A stretch of DNA of 7,876 nucleotides. Origin: Armatimonadota bacterium. GTDB lineage: Bacteria > Armatimonadota > Zipacnadia > Zipacnadales > VGFC01. The notes beneath the pieces were generated by a model that saw nothing but the letters and a program-made list of their open reading frames with translations, had not been told where the DNA came from and did not search any database. A program made the translations under genes and the position numbers. The stretch is taken from the NCBI GenBank assembly GCA_016869015.1, contig VGFB01000148.1, forward strand, positions 1 through 7,876, given 5' to 3'. Positions 1-5,984 of the stretch are shown here, one piece after another; the stretch's first letter is position 1, and each line of letters opens with the position of its first letter.

Positions 1-49
1 GAGCTCCGACGGCGGTGACGAGCGCGACGGCAAGGAGAAGGGTGCGCAA
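1..49 (-). CDS. Partial N-terminus of a probable exported protein (TTG start, runs off left edge)
   Basis: Only 16 codons are inside the window. Read on the minus strand from a TTG at 49-47 they give MRTLLLAVALVTAVGA: a basic residue followed by an unbroken hydrophobic stretch and small residues, which is how a Sec signal peptide begins. A GAGG Shine-Dalgarno sequence (57-60) sits 7 nt upstream, which supports the TTG as the start. The gene lies 96 bp downstream of the Gfo/Idh/MocA gene on the same strand and could be its co-transcribed neighbour. Nothing can be said about the mature protein. A chance ORF remains possible because so little is visible. Confidence 0.55.
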   Translation of the reverse strand, partial: MRTLLLAVALVTAVGA

Positions 50-56
50 GCTGCTA

Positions 57-60
57 CCTC
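57..60 (-). promoter_or_regulatory. Shine-Dalgarno sequence deciding the TTG start at 49
   Basis: Minus-strand GAGG lies 7 nt from the TTG codon at 49-47, an optimal spacing. It is the main support for calling a gene at the left edge. Confidence 0.5.
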
Positions 61-113
61 GGGCGCAGTGGGTTCGAAGACGGTGGCCCAGCAGACCAGC
101 CTTCACCTAGCCA

Positions 114-132
114 ACGCCGCGCCGCGCGGCGT
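114..132 (-). terminator. GC-rich hairpin after the oxidoreductase gene, possible weak terminator
   Basis: A perfect 8-bp inverted repeat (ACGCCGCG at 114-121, CGCGGCGT at 125-132) with a 3-nt loop lies 13 nt past the stop codon of the minus-strand oxidoreductase gene. No T-tract follows on the minus strand, so it is not a classical intrinsic terminator. It may pause transcription, stabilise the mRNA end, or be a by-product of high GC. Confidence 0.3.
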
Positions 133-145
133 GTTCCGCGGCCCA

Positions 146-1147
146 TCAGGCCGGCTCGACGGCCCGGCCCGTCTCGATGGACTCCAGCACCGCCAGGGAA
201 ACGCGCAGCGCCGCCAGCCCGTCCTCGGCTCCGGTCACCGGGGGCGTCCCCTCACGGACAGCGCGGGCAAATGCCGCGGCCTGATTCCCATACAGATCGG
301 CGTCGAGATCAGCAAGGCTCTCCTCCTGCCCGCCCTTCCGCGCGAGCCGCAGGCCCTTGAAACCCTCGAGCGTGACCACGCCCCTCGGTCCGAGCACCTG
401 CTCCGGCCCCGGCGCGCTCGTCCCGCGGGGAAGGCCCCAAGACAGGGAGATCGTGCCCACATCTCCGGAGCCATACTCCACGCACAGCGCGGCCGTGTCG
501 GTCTGGAAGTCCACACCGGGCAGCTCCTCCGCCCCGCTGGCGAAGGTCATGCCCATCGCCATCACGCGCACCGGCTCGGCGTCGAACAGCCAGCGCCACT
601 GGTCGAAGTAGTGGCAGCACAGGTCGACGATCGGCCCGCCGCCCATGCTGCGGTCCATGATCCAGGGCTTGAACCGGATCTCCAGCCCGCCGCTCATGCG
701 GTACATGACCGGCCGGCCCACAACCCCCTCGGCCAGCCACTCCCGGAGTTGTGCCAGCTGCGCGAGATGCCGCTTGCAGAAGGCGATCCCCAGCGTGCGC
801 CCGGTCCGGTCGCGGCAGGCGATCATCGCCTGGGCGTCCTCCACCGTGAGCGAGATCGGCTTCTCGCAGAGAACGTCCTTCCCGGCCTCCATCGCCGCTA
901 CGGAGGCCGCTCGGTGCAGGTACGAGGGCAGGCAGACCGAGACCACGTCGACCCCGTCCTGGGCCAGACCCTCCTCCAGGTTCGTGAACCAGCGCTCGAC
1001 GCCGTGCTTCTCGGCGGCGGCCTGCGTCCGGCGCGCGTCGACGTCCGTCACCCCCAACAGCCGGACGCTCTCGACCTTGCTCCAGGCCGCCAGGTGTGTG
1101 TTGCCCATGTCCCCGGCTCCGAGGACGGCAACGCCAAGAGCCTTCAC
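146..1147 (-). CDS. Gfo/Idh/MocA family NAD(P)-dependent oxidoreductase
   Basis: 333 aa, a normal length for the family of dehydrogenases acting on sugars, inositols and related polyols, expected in the cytoplasm. The N-terminal Rossmann fold starts at once: GAGDMG (residues 10-15) binds the dinucleotide, with Asp35 after the second beta strand. The family hallmark EKP is at 95-97 (Lys96 is the expected catalytic lysine). The C-terminal alpha/beta domain carries GGPIVDLCCHYFD (170-182), the usual G-G-x-x-x-D-x-x-x-H-x-x-D signature with Asp175 and His179 in the active site, and NQAAAFARAV near 288-297. The start is GTG at 1147, with GGGGAGG (1157-1163) 9 nt upstream; translation from it enters the Rossmann strand within a few residues. 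The substrate cannot be read from sequence. It is the third gene of the minus-strand series, 92 bp after the glycosidase-domain gene. Confidence 0.95.
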   Translation of the reverse strand: MKALGVAVLGAGDMGNTHLAAWSKVESVRLLGVTDVDARRTQAAAEKHGVERWFTNLEEGLAQDGVDVVSVCLPSYLHRAASVAAMEAGKDVLCEKPISLTVEDAQAMIACRDRTGRTLGIAFCKRHLAQLAQLREWLAEGVVGRPVMYRMSGGLEIRFKPWIMDRSMGGGPIVDLCCHYFDQWRWLFDAEPVRVMAMGMTFASGAEELPGVDFQTDTAALCVEYGSGDVGTISLSWGLPRGTSAPGPEQVLGPRGVVTLEGFKGLRLARKGGQEESLADLDADLYGNQAAAFARAVREGTPPVTGAEDGLAALRVSLAVLESIETGRAVEPA

Positions 1148-1239
1148 AACGCAGCACCTCCCCAGGGCCGCCTCGCCTTCGAGGCCGGCGAGAACGGTCC
1201 GGGGCTATTCCTCTGTCCGCGCGTCGAACCTGCGAGGGG

Positions 1240-2178
1240 TCAGTCGTAGACGAGGATGAGGTTCGTGAGCTTGCGGCCGGGGGTCGTGATGAACTGGCCG
1301 TTGGAGTACAGGGCGCTGGAAGTGCCGCCGTCCAGCGCCATCGCGTCCACCGACCCCAGCCGCAGCATGATGTAGGCCAGCTTGTTCAGCGTGACCGAAG
1401 TGTGCACGGTGACGAGCAGCAGCTTGCCTTCCGCCGTGACCCCCAGCGCGCTACGGCGGGCCAGGGCGAAGAGCGAGGGATCGCCGAAGCCCTCGTCGTA
1501 AGGGGTGAGAGCCACGCGCCCGTTGCGCAGCAGCATCGGGCCGGCCCCGATCGCGGTACGGACCGTGCCGGCCCAGCCGAAGTCGCGCCCGAACTTGCTG
1601 CGGTGGTACTCGATGCGGACCCGCCCGTTCTCTCCGACCGTCAGCACGGCGCTCGACAGCCCGTCGTAGATCAGCCGGCCCTCCATGACCAAGGCGCCGA
1701 CGGGTGCGTTCGTCCGCAGGTTGAAGTGCGTTCCGTTGATGGCGACCCGGGGCTTGAAGCGCCGGACCATCGCGCCGAAGCTCTCGCGCCCGAACCTCCC
1801 CTGGCTCAGCACCGTGCCCTCCGCGAGCCCCAGCACGACGTTGACGTTGTCCGGGCGGGGGTTCACGGTGATCACGTTCACCCCCACGCCCCCGACCCGC
1901 TGCCACGAGCGGGCGACGTGGCTCGAGCGTTCCGGCTGAGACGTGGCGAACTGCGGAGCCGTCACCAGCTCGTCGATCTGAGCCGGAGCGCTGGTGAAGG
2001 GGCCCACAGCCGGCGCCCCCGGGTGGGCGGAGGCGCCGCGATCCGGCCCGTGCAACCGGCGGAGGGCGGGCAGCGCAACGACCACCGCCACCGCGGCGGC
2101 ATATACGATGAGCGCGCCGACGGAGGCCCGGTCCGGCCCCCCGGCGACCCGCCCAAGAGCCCGCGCCACGCCGATCAC
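1240..2178 (-). CDS. Membrane-anchored phosphodiester glycosidase (NAGPA/DUF2233-type) domain protein
   Basis: 312 aa. Residues 18-38 form a single hydrophobic helix after a short arginine-containing N-terminus, so the protein is probably a signal-anchored enzyme with its domain outside the cytoplasmic membrane; a linker rich in Pro, Ala and Gly follows (about 43-75). From about residue 97 to the end it matches the NAGPA fold, named for the enzyme that uncovers mannose-6-phosphate by hydrolysing the GlcNAc-phosphodiester. Visible motifs are AINGTHFN (146-153), GAGPMLL (211-217), RRSALGVT (241-248) and the hallmark ALDGGTSSAL (281-290), ending in GRKLTNLILVYD. The family commonly has a Gly-Gly-Phe/Tyr-type sequence at the first motif; Thr-His is found here. 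The likely reaction is cleavage of a sugar-1-phosphodiester in the envelope or outside the cell; the actual substrate is unknown. The GTG start has GGGAGG 8 nt upstream (about 2187-2192). Confidence 0.88.
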   Translation of the reverse strand: MIGVARALGRVAGGPDRASVGALIVYAAAVAVVVALPALRRLHGPDRGASAHPGAPAVGPFTSAPAQIDELVTAPQFATSQPERSSHVARSWQRVGGVGVNVITVNPRPDNVNVVLGLAEGTVLSQGRFGRESFGAMVRRFKPRVAINGTHFNLRTNAPVGALVMEGRLIYDGLSSAVLTVGENGRVRIEYHRSKFGRDFGWAGTVRTAIGAGPMLLRNGRVALTPYDEGFGDPSLFALARRSALGVTAEGKLLLVTVHTSVTLNKLAYIMLRLGSVDAMALDGGTSSALYSNGQFITTPGRKLTNLILVYD

Positions 2179-2220
2179 AGCCTCCGCCTCCCTGTCATTC
2201 GGTCGTCACCGACTACCATT

Positions 2221-2234
2221 GTGAGTATACCCAC
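2221..2234. promoter_or_regulatory. Near-palindrome GTG-n-GTATAC-n-CAC, candidate operator
   Basis: Fourteen bases read GTGAGTATACCCAC; all positions are symmetric except the A/C pair at 2224 and 2231. It overlaps the -10-like hexamer of the glycosidase gene, a usual place for a repressor operator, and is the most AT-rich spot of the 119-bp gap. No second copy was noticed in the window and no regulator gene is nearby, so an operator role is inference. Confidence 0.3.
2224..2229 (-). promoter_or_regulatory. -10-like element TATACT for the glycosidase-domain gene
   Basis: On the minus strand TATACT differs from the TATAAT consensus at one base. It would place the transcript start near 2217, about 39 nt before the GTG start at 2178. 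No good TTGACA-like -35 is found at 16-18 nt, so the promoter is weak, activated, or spurious. Confidence 0.35.
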
Positions 2235-2297
2235 GGGCGGGCCGCGCAGTTGCGTGGTTGGCACGGAATCCGCGGTCCGGTGTGCCCCGGATCACGC

Positions 2298-3266
2298 TCA
2301 GAGTTCGGTTCGCCAGCGTCGCCACCTGGCCTCGACCGCGAAGCCCCGCTCCTCCCAGACGTGGGGCTGCTGGACCTCGGCGCTCCCCACGAAGGCCAGC
2401 TCCTTCGCCCCGCGACAGAACGCGGAGATCCGGGCCGCGCTGACCAGCGTGGCAAAGCGCTCGATCTGCTCCGGCCCGGGAAGCGCGCCCATGCCCAACG
2501 GGCCGAACCCAAGCCAGGCCCGCGCCCGCCCCGTCGCCGCCGAGTAGGCTGGATCCTCCATCACGGCGGCGTAGCCGACGACGCTCCCCGCGGTCTGGGC
2601 GATCAGCAGGCCCTGGGGATCGAAGTTGCCGGCCGACTCGATGAGGGCGGCGAGGTCGCCCGGGGTGAAGGTGCGGTCGATCAACCCCGTCTCGGTGAGC
2701 ACCAGCGGGAAGCGGTCGATGTCCGCCCGGCGCACCGAGGAAACGTGCAGCGGAGCGCGTCCGGTCCGCACGCCGCTCAGCCCCGCCACGTACGTCGCCC
2801 AGGCGTCGACCGGCTGGAAGCCCTCGGCCCGCAGCGGCTCTTCGGCCGGCGACCCGTCGGGCACGAAGAGCTCTACCGCCTCCGCGCCCTGCTGGGCCCG
2901 GATCTGGCACGCCGCGTAGAGGAGCCCGCGCGTGATCGCCGAATAGCCTTCCCGGCGGGGAACGTGCGGCGCTCCCGGCGCGAAGGCGCTGTGCGCGCCG
3001 ACATACGGGTACAGGTCGCCCCCGGTCAGGGCGACTTCCGGCGGCTCGAGGTGGCACCACCCGATGGCCTCCGAACACTCGCGGGCGACCAGGATCGCCC
3101 GCTCGCGGAAGCGCGGATCGCGGTGGAGGCGCCGCTCGATCTCCTCCGCAGCCACGGGTCGATAGTGTGGAGCATCGGCTCCGGCGGCGTTCTGCAGGGC
3201 CGCGAGCGTCGGGGCGAGGGATCGGACCTCCTCGGGGTGCGAAAGGCGCTGAATGTCCAGGTTCAA
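2298..3266 (-). CDS. Tandem GNAT-like N-acetyltransferase family protein
   Basis: 322 aa from a TTG start. The protein looks like two GNAT folds in a row, a known arrangement in the superfamily that transfers acyl groups from CoA to amines. In the first half (about 1-162), AILVAREC and AIGWCHLEP fit beta strands 2-4, RREGYS (104-109) resembles the R/Q-x-x-G-x-G/A acetyl-CoA loop followed by a helix, and VELFVPDGSPAEEPLRAEGF (131-150) is the typical beta5-helix-GF ending. The second half (about 172-322) shows GLLIAQTAGSVVGYAAVMEDP (219-239), and AFVGSAEVQQPHVWEERGFA (291-310) repeats the same ending, but its acetyl-CoA loop is not recognisable. Only one half may bind CoA. The reading frame stays open upstream to 3584, but that extension is arginine/glutamine-rich, lies opposite the divergent membrane-protein gene and is best ignored. 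Substrate unknown; the gene heads the minus-strand series. Confidence 0.8.
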   Translation of the reverse strand: MNLDIQRLSHPEEVRSLAPTLAALQNAAGADAPHYRPVAAEEIERRLHRDPRFRERAILVARECSEAIGWCHLEPPEVALTGGDLYPYVGAHSAFAPGAPHVPRREGYSAITRGLLYAACQIRAQQGAEAVELFVPDGSPAEEPLRAEGFQPVDAWATYVAGLSGVRTGRAPLHVSSVRRADIDRFPLVLTETGLIDRTFTPGDLAALIESAGNFDPQGLLIAQTAGSVVGYAAVMEDPAYSAATGRARAWLGFGPLGMGALPGPEQIERFATLVSAARISAFCRGAKELAFVGSAEVQQPHVWEERGFAVEARWRRWRTEL

Positions 3267-3272
3267 CGGTGT

Positions 3273-3276
3273 CTCC
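3273..3276 (-). promoter_or_regulatory. Shine-Dalgarno sequence deciding the TTG start at 3266
   Basis: Minus-strand GGAG sits 6 nt before TTG (3266-3264). No in-frame ATG or GTG offers a better start before the conserved part begins, and a longer start would run into the divergent gene. Confidence 0.6.
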
Positions 3277-3306
3277 GGTCGGTGTGCTGACGATGCCCTG
3301 CGCTCG

Positions 3307-3321
3307 CCGTTCGCCGAACGG
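3307..3321. promoter_or_regulatory. Perfect 15-nt palindrome in the divergent intergenic region
   Basis: CCGTTCG-C-CGAACGG is a perfect odd palindrome with 7-bp arms. It lies 35 nt upstream of the plus-strand ATG at 3357 and 40 nt upstream of the minus-strand TTG at 3266, almost midway between the two divergent genes. This position suits a shared operator; it could also fold as a 6-bp hairpin in a leader RNA. No clear -10/-35 pair is visible in this 90-bp GC-rich gap on either strand. Confidence 0.35.
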
Positions 3322-3356
3322 GCCACGGCTTCCTCTCGCCGGAGGACTGGGCGGCC

Positions 3357-4286
3357 ATGAAGCGCGGCACGCTCCGTTGGGCGATCCTCGGGCTGCAGAC
3401 GGTCGTGGTGGCGGTCGTGCTCTACTTCATCGGCCGCGCGGTGGTCGATCTCTGGCCGCAGATCGTCGCCATCGAGTGGACGGTCGACCCGCTGCTGCTG
3501 GCACCGGCCGCGGCAATCGGCCTCGTCTGCCAAGGCCTGTTGATCGTAGGCTGGCGGTTGGCCCTGCGCCTGGTCGGCGCCCACATCAGCTGGGCCGGCG
3601 CCGTTGAGAGTCAGGCTGTCGGCCAGCTCGCCAAGTACGTCCCCGGAAAGGTCATGACCCTGGTCGGGAAGGTCTATCTGGCGCGGAAGTTCGGCGTCCC
3701 TGAGCCGCAGGCCGCGTTGGCGATGTTCGTCGAGGTCGGGACGCTGACGCTGACCGGGCTGATCGTCGGCCTCGCCTGCGCGGTGCAGCTGGTTCCTGCG
3801 CCGCGGCTGGTGCTAATCGGGCTGCTCCTGCTGGCGGGCGCCGCGATGGTGTTGCATCCGTCCGTCCTGCCGCGCGCCATCAACGGCGCTCTGCGCCTGC
3901 TGCGGCGCCCCACCGCGGAGTTCCGGTATCAGTGGTCAGCGGCCGCCCCTCTGCTGGCGTGCTACCTCGCCACCTGGCTCCTGTGGGGCGTCGGGGTGTG
4001 GCTGCTGGCGGGGGGCCTCGGTCTGAGGGCCCCGCTGGCACCGCTCATGGGCGGGAACGCCTTGGGCTGGGTGGCGGGCTTCCTGAGCTTCATCTTCCCG
4101 GGCGGGCTCGGGGTACGGGAGTACGTCCTGGCGCGCCTGCTCGCTTCGGCAGCGCCGGGGGTCGCCATGAGCATCGCGCTGGTCTCCCGCGCGTGGCTCC
4201 TGGGGGCGGAGGTGGCATGGGCGCTGGGCGCGTGGCTGGGCGGCCTGGCGGCGCATCGTCGACGTCTGGGGGATGACGGCCCATGA
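3357..4286 (+). CDS. Lysylphosphatidylglycerol synthase-type (UPF0104/flippase-like) membrane protein
   Basis: 309 aa, about the length of the stand-alone transmembrane domain family (LPG_synthase_TM); the cytoplasmic aminoacyl-transferase domain of full MprF is absent, so this is not a complete lysyl-PG synthase. Hydrophobic segments lie near 8-27, 45-67, 118-143, 150-167, 196-220, 234-250 and 266-297. Family signatures are clear: GQLAKYVPGKVMTLVGKVYL (89-108, the usual G-x-x-x-K-Y-x-P-G-K region) and GWVAGFLSFIFPGGLGVRE (237-255, the F-x-P-G-G-L-G-x-R-E motif). Relatives include MprF flippase domains and AglD-like proteins near glycosyltransferases, so a role in moving or handling lipids or lipid-linked sugars is plausible. 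The ATG has GGAGGA (3341-3346) 10 nt upstream. It overlaps the next gene by 4 bp (ATGA), implying translational coupling and joint function. Confidence 0.9.
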   Translation: MKRGTLRWAILGLQTVVVAVVLYFIGRAVVDLWPQIVAIEWTVDPLLLAPAAAIGLVCQGLLIVGWRLALRLVGAHISWAGAVESQAVGQLAKYVPGKVMTLVGKVYLARKFGVPEPQAALAMFVEVGTLTLTGLIVGLACAVQLVPAPRLVLIGLLLLAGAAMVLHPSVLPRAINGALRLLRRPTAEFRYQWSAAAPLLACYLATWLLWGVGVWLLAGGLGLRAPLAPLMGGNALGWVAGFLSFIFPGGLGVREYVLARLLASAAPGVAMSIALVSRAWLLGAEVAWALGAWLGGLAAHRRRLGDDGP

Positions 4287-5968
4287 CCCCCAGGTCCCGC
4301 TCCGAGACGGCTCGGACCGCCGGCCCCCTGGTTGGCGCCGGCGTCTTCCTGGCCGCCCTCGCCGTGTTGGGCTTCCGCCTGGGCGCGGTCCCCCTGATGG
4401 AGCCCGACGAGGCGCGCTATGCGGCAGTGGGGCAGACGATGTGGGGCACCCAGGATTTCGTGACCCCTCGCGTGAACGGCTTCGTCTACCTCGACAAGCC
4501 CCCGCTCCTGCACTGGCTGACCGCCCTGAGCATCGGCGCCTTCGGCCCGCGCGAGTTCGCCGTGCGTCTCGGGTCGCTCGTGGCGGCGGCGGCGGGCGTC
4601 GCGCTCGTCTTCGCCTTCGGGAGACAGGCGTCCGGGCAGTCGGCGGGCCTGATCTCGGCCCTCGTGCTGGCGGCGAGCGTGCTGTGGTTCGCCGTGGGCC
4701 GGGTGATCCGCTACGACATGCTCCTGACCGTCTGCCTCACGGCCACCGTCTGGTGGGGTTGGCTCGGGTCCGAGCGTGGGCGCGACGGGCGGCGCTACTA
4801 CGTCTACGCGGCAGCGGCCGCCGGTCTCGGGGTGCTGGTCAAGGGGCCGGTGGCCCTGGCGCTGCCCATGCTGATCCTCCTCCCCTACCTGGCCCTCACC
4901 CGGCGGCTGCGCGCGCTGCTTGAGGTGCCCTGGGTGGCCGTGTTGGCGCTCCTCGCGGCCATTGTCGTGCCCTGGTTCGCGCTGTGTGAGCACGCCAACC
5001 CGGGAGCCGCGCGCTTCTTCCTGCTGCACGAGAACGTCGCGCGCGTCAAGGGCGAGATCGATGAGAGCCACCATCAGCCCTGGTGGTACCTGGGGCCCGT
5101 GCTTCTCGGCGCCTGCCTCCCCTGGACGCTGCTCCTTCCCGGAGCCGCGTGGTGTGGATCGGTAACCCGCAAGGGCGCTGACGAGCCACAGCGGAGGGCC
5201 TGTCTGCTGTGGCTCCTGTGGCTGCTGATGCCGGTCCTGGTGTTCAGTCTCTCCAAGGTCAAGGTGGTCACGTACATCCTCCCTTCGCTTCCACCTGCGG
5301 CCCTGCTGATCGGGCGCTACTTCGCGGCGCCGGGTGGCGGCGGGCGTTGGCCATTGCTGGCGACCGGGGTGATCCTCGCGGCCATCGGGGCAGCGCTGCC
5401 GGCCTTGCAGCCTCAACTGCCCGACGGCCTTCGCATCGTTCCGCTTGCGACGGCCCTGGCGGTCGGCGGCCTCGCGACCGTGACCGCCGCGGCGTGGCGG
5501 AAGCCCCCGGCGGCCGTCGCCCTCCTGGGGGCCACGGCCCTCGTCTTCTATCACCTGGCCATCGCCACGGTCGGGAACAGCTCGCTCTTCCCCAGCGACC
5601 GGGCCCTGGTCCGCCGGGCGGAGGAGCTTCGACGCCCCGGGGAGCGCATCTACTGTGTGAGGAAGCTCTCTCGCGGGGCTGCCTTCTACCTGGACGAACG
5701 GGTCGCGGTGTTCGGGGCCACGCCGGCGGAGTATGACTTCCCGGGCAATGCGGACGACCTCGAGGGCTGGGTGTACCCACTCGAGGAGGCGCGCCCGCTG
5801 CTGTCGTCCCGGCCGGCCCTCATCCTGTGCCGCAACCGCTTCGAGGAGGAGTTCCTCGCCCGTGCGGGGGACTCGGTGGTCCGGCTCGCCGATACCGGGC
5901 GCGGCCTGATCTTCCGGAGCGTACCGGCTTCCGCCTCGGACCAGGGAGCAGGTGATCCGCCGCCCTGA
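4283..5968 (+). CDS. ArnT/PMT-type family 39 glycosyltransferase, integral membrane
   Basis: 561 aa polytopic GT-C glycosyltransferase. The family uses polyprenyl-phosphate sugars and acts on the outer face of the cytoplasmic membrane; ArnT itself adds aminoarabinose to lipid A. In order: a first membrane helix (about 14-33); the first-loop motif MEPDEARYA (39-47) with the expected catalytic Asp42-Glu43; VTPRVNGFVYLDKPPLLHW (60-78), the classic ArnT-like stretch; RYDMLLT (143-149) with the second conserved Asp; LVKGPVALALP (185-195); a long extracytoplasmic loop with HENVARVKGE (249-258) and HHQPWWYLGP (263-272); SLSKVKVVTYILPSLPPAAL (322-341); further helices (about 357-375, 385-403, 409-430); and a soluble C-terminal region (about 436-561). 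Acceptor and sugar cannot be inferred, so I do not call it arnT. GGGGGA (4268-4273) precedes the ATG by 9 nt within the end of the upstream gene. Confidence 0.93.
   Translation: MTPRSRSETARTAGPLVGAGVFLAALAVLGFRLGAVPLMEPDEARYAAVGQTMWGTQDFVTPRVNGFVYLDKPPLLHWLTALSIGAFGPREFAVRLGSLVAAAAGVALVFAFGRQASGQSAGLISALVLAASVLWFAVGRVIRYDMLLTVCLTATVWWGWLGSERGRDGRRYYVYAAAAAGLGVLVKGPVALALPMLILLPYLALTRRLRALLEVPWVAVLALLAAIVVPWFALCEHANPGAARFFLLHENVARVKGEIDESHHQPWWYLGPVLLGACLPWTLLLPGAAWCGSVTRKGADEPQRRACLLWLLWLLMPVLVFSLSKVKVVTYILPSLPPAALLIGRYFAAPGGGGRWPLLATGVILAAIGAALPALQPQLPDGLRIVPLATALAVGGLATVTAAAWRKPPAAVALLGATALVFYHLAIATVGNSSLFPSDRALVRRAEELRRPGERIYCVRKLSRGAAFYLDERVAVFGATPAEYDFPGNADDLEGWVYPLEEARPLLSSRPALILCRNRFEEEFLARAGDSVVRLADTGRGLIFRSVPASASDQGAGDPPP
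5943..5948 (+). promoter_or_regulatory. AGGGAG Shine-Dalgarno-like site before an alternative GTG start
   Basis: AGGGAG lies 3 nt before a GTG at 5952 that is in frame with the hydrolase gene and 11 codons ahead of its ATG at 5985. The ATG itself has only a weak GAAG (5972-5975). Start from the GTG would overlap the glycosyltransferase gene by 17 nt and lengthen the signal peptide's basic region; the 3-nt spacing is short. The site leaves the true start open. Confidence 0.35.
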
Positions 5969-5984
5969 CCCGAAGCTTCACCCA

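Noticed and set aside
1170..1185. Hairpin GCCTCG-CCTT-CGAGGC between the glycosidase-domain and oxidoreductase genes
   Set aside because: Only 6 bp, no T-tract and 54 nt from the stop codon; expected by chance in GC-rich sequence.
68..1249. 393-codon plus-strand open frame opposite the oxidoreductase
   Set aside because: Arg/Pro/His/Ala-rich shadow of a well-supported gene with no motifs.
1096..2547. 483-codon plus-strand open frame spanning the glycosidase-domain gene and both of its flanks
   Set aside because: It has biased shadow-like composition and crosses three real gene boundaries on the other strand.
2250..3290. 346-codon plus-strand open frame opposite the GNAT gene
   Set aside because: Low-information Arg/Gly/Pro-rich translation; the opposite strand carries a coherent GNAT-like protein.
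3267..3584. N-terminal 106-codon extension of the GNAT frame
   Set aside because: It overlaps the start of the divergent membrane protein gene, has hydrophilic shadow composition, and a TTG with GGAG at 6 nt explains the start better.
3962..5554. 530-codon minus-strand open frame opposite the membrane protein and glycosyltransferase genes
   Set aside because: Its translation is dominated by Arg, Gly, Gln, His and Pro with no recognisable domain, and it lies opposite two convincing genes; such antisense frames are common in high-GC DNA.
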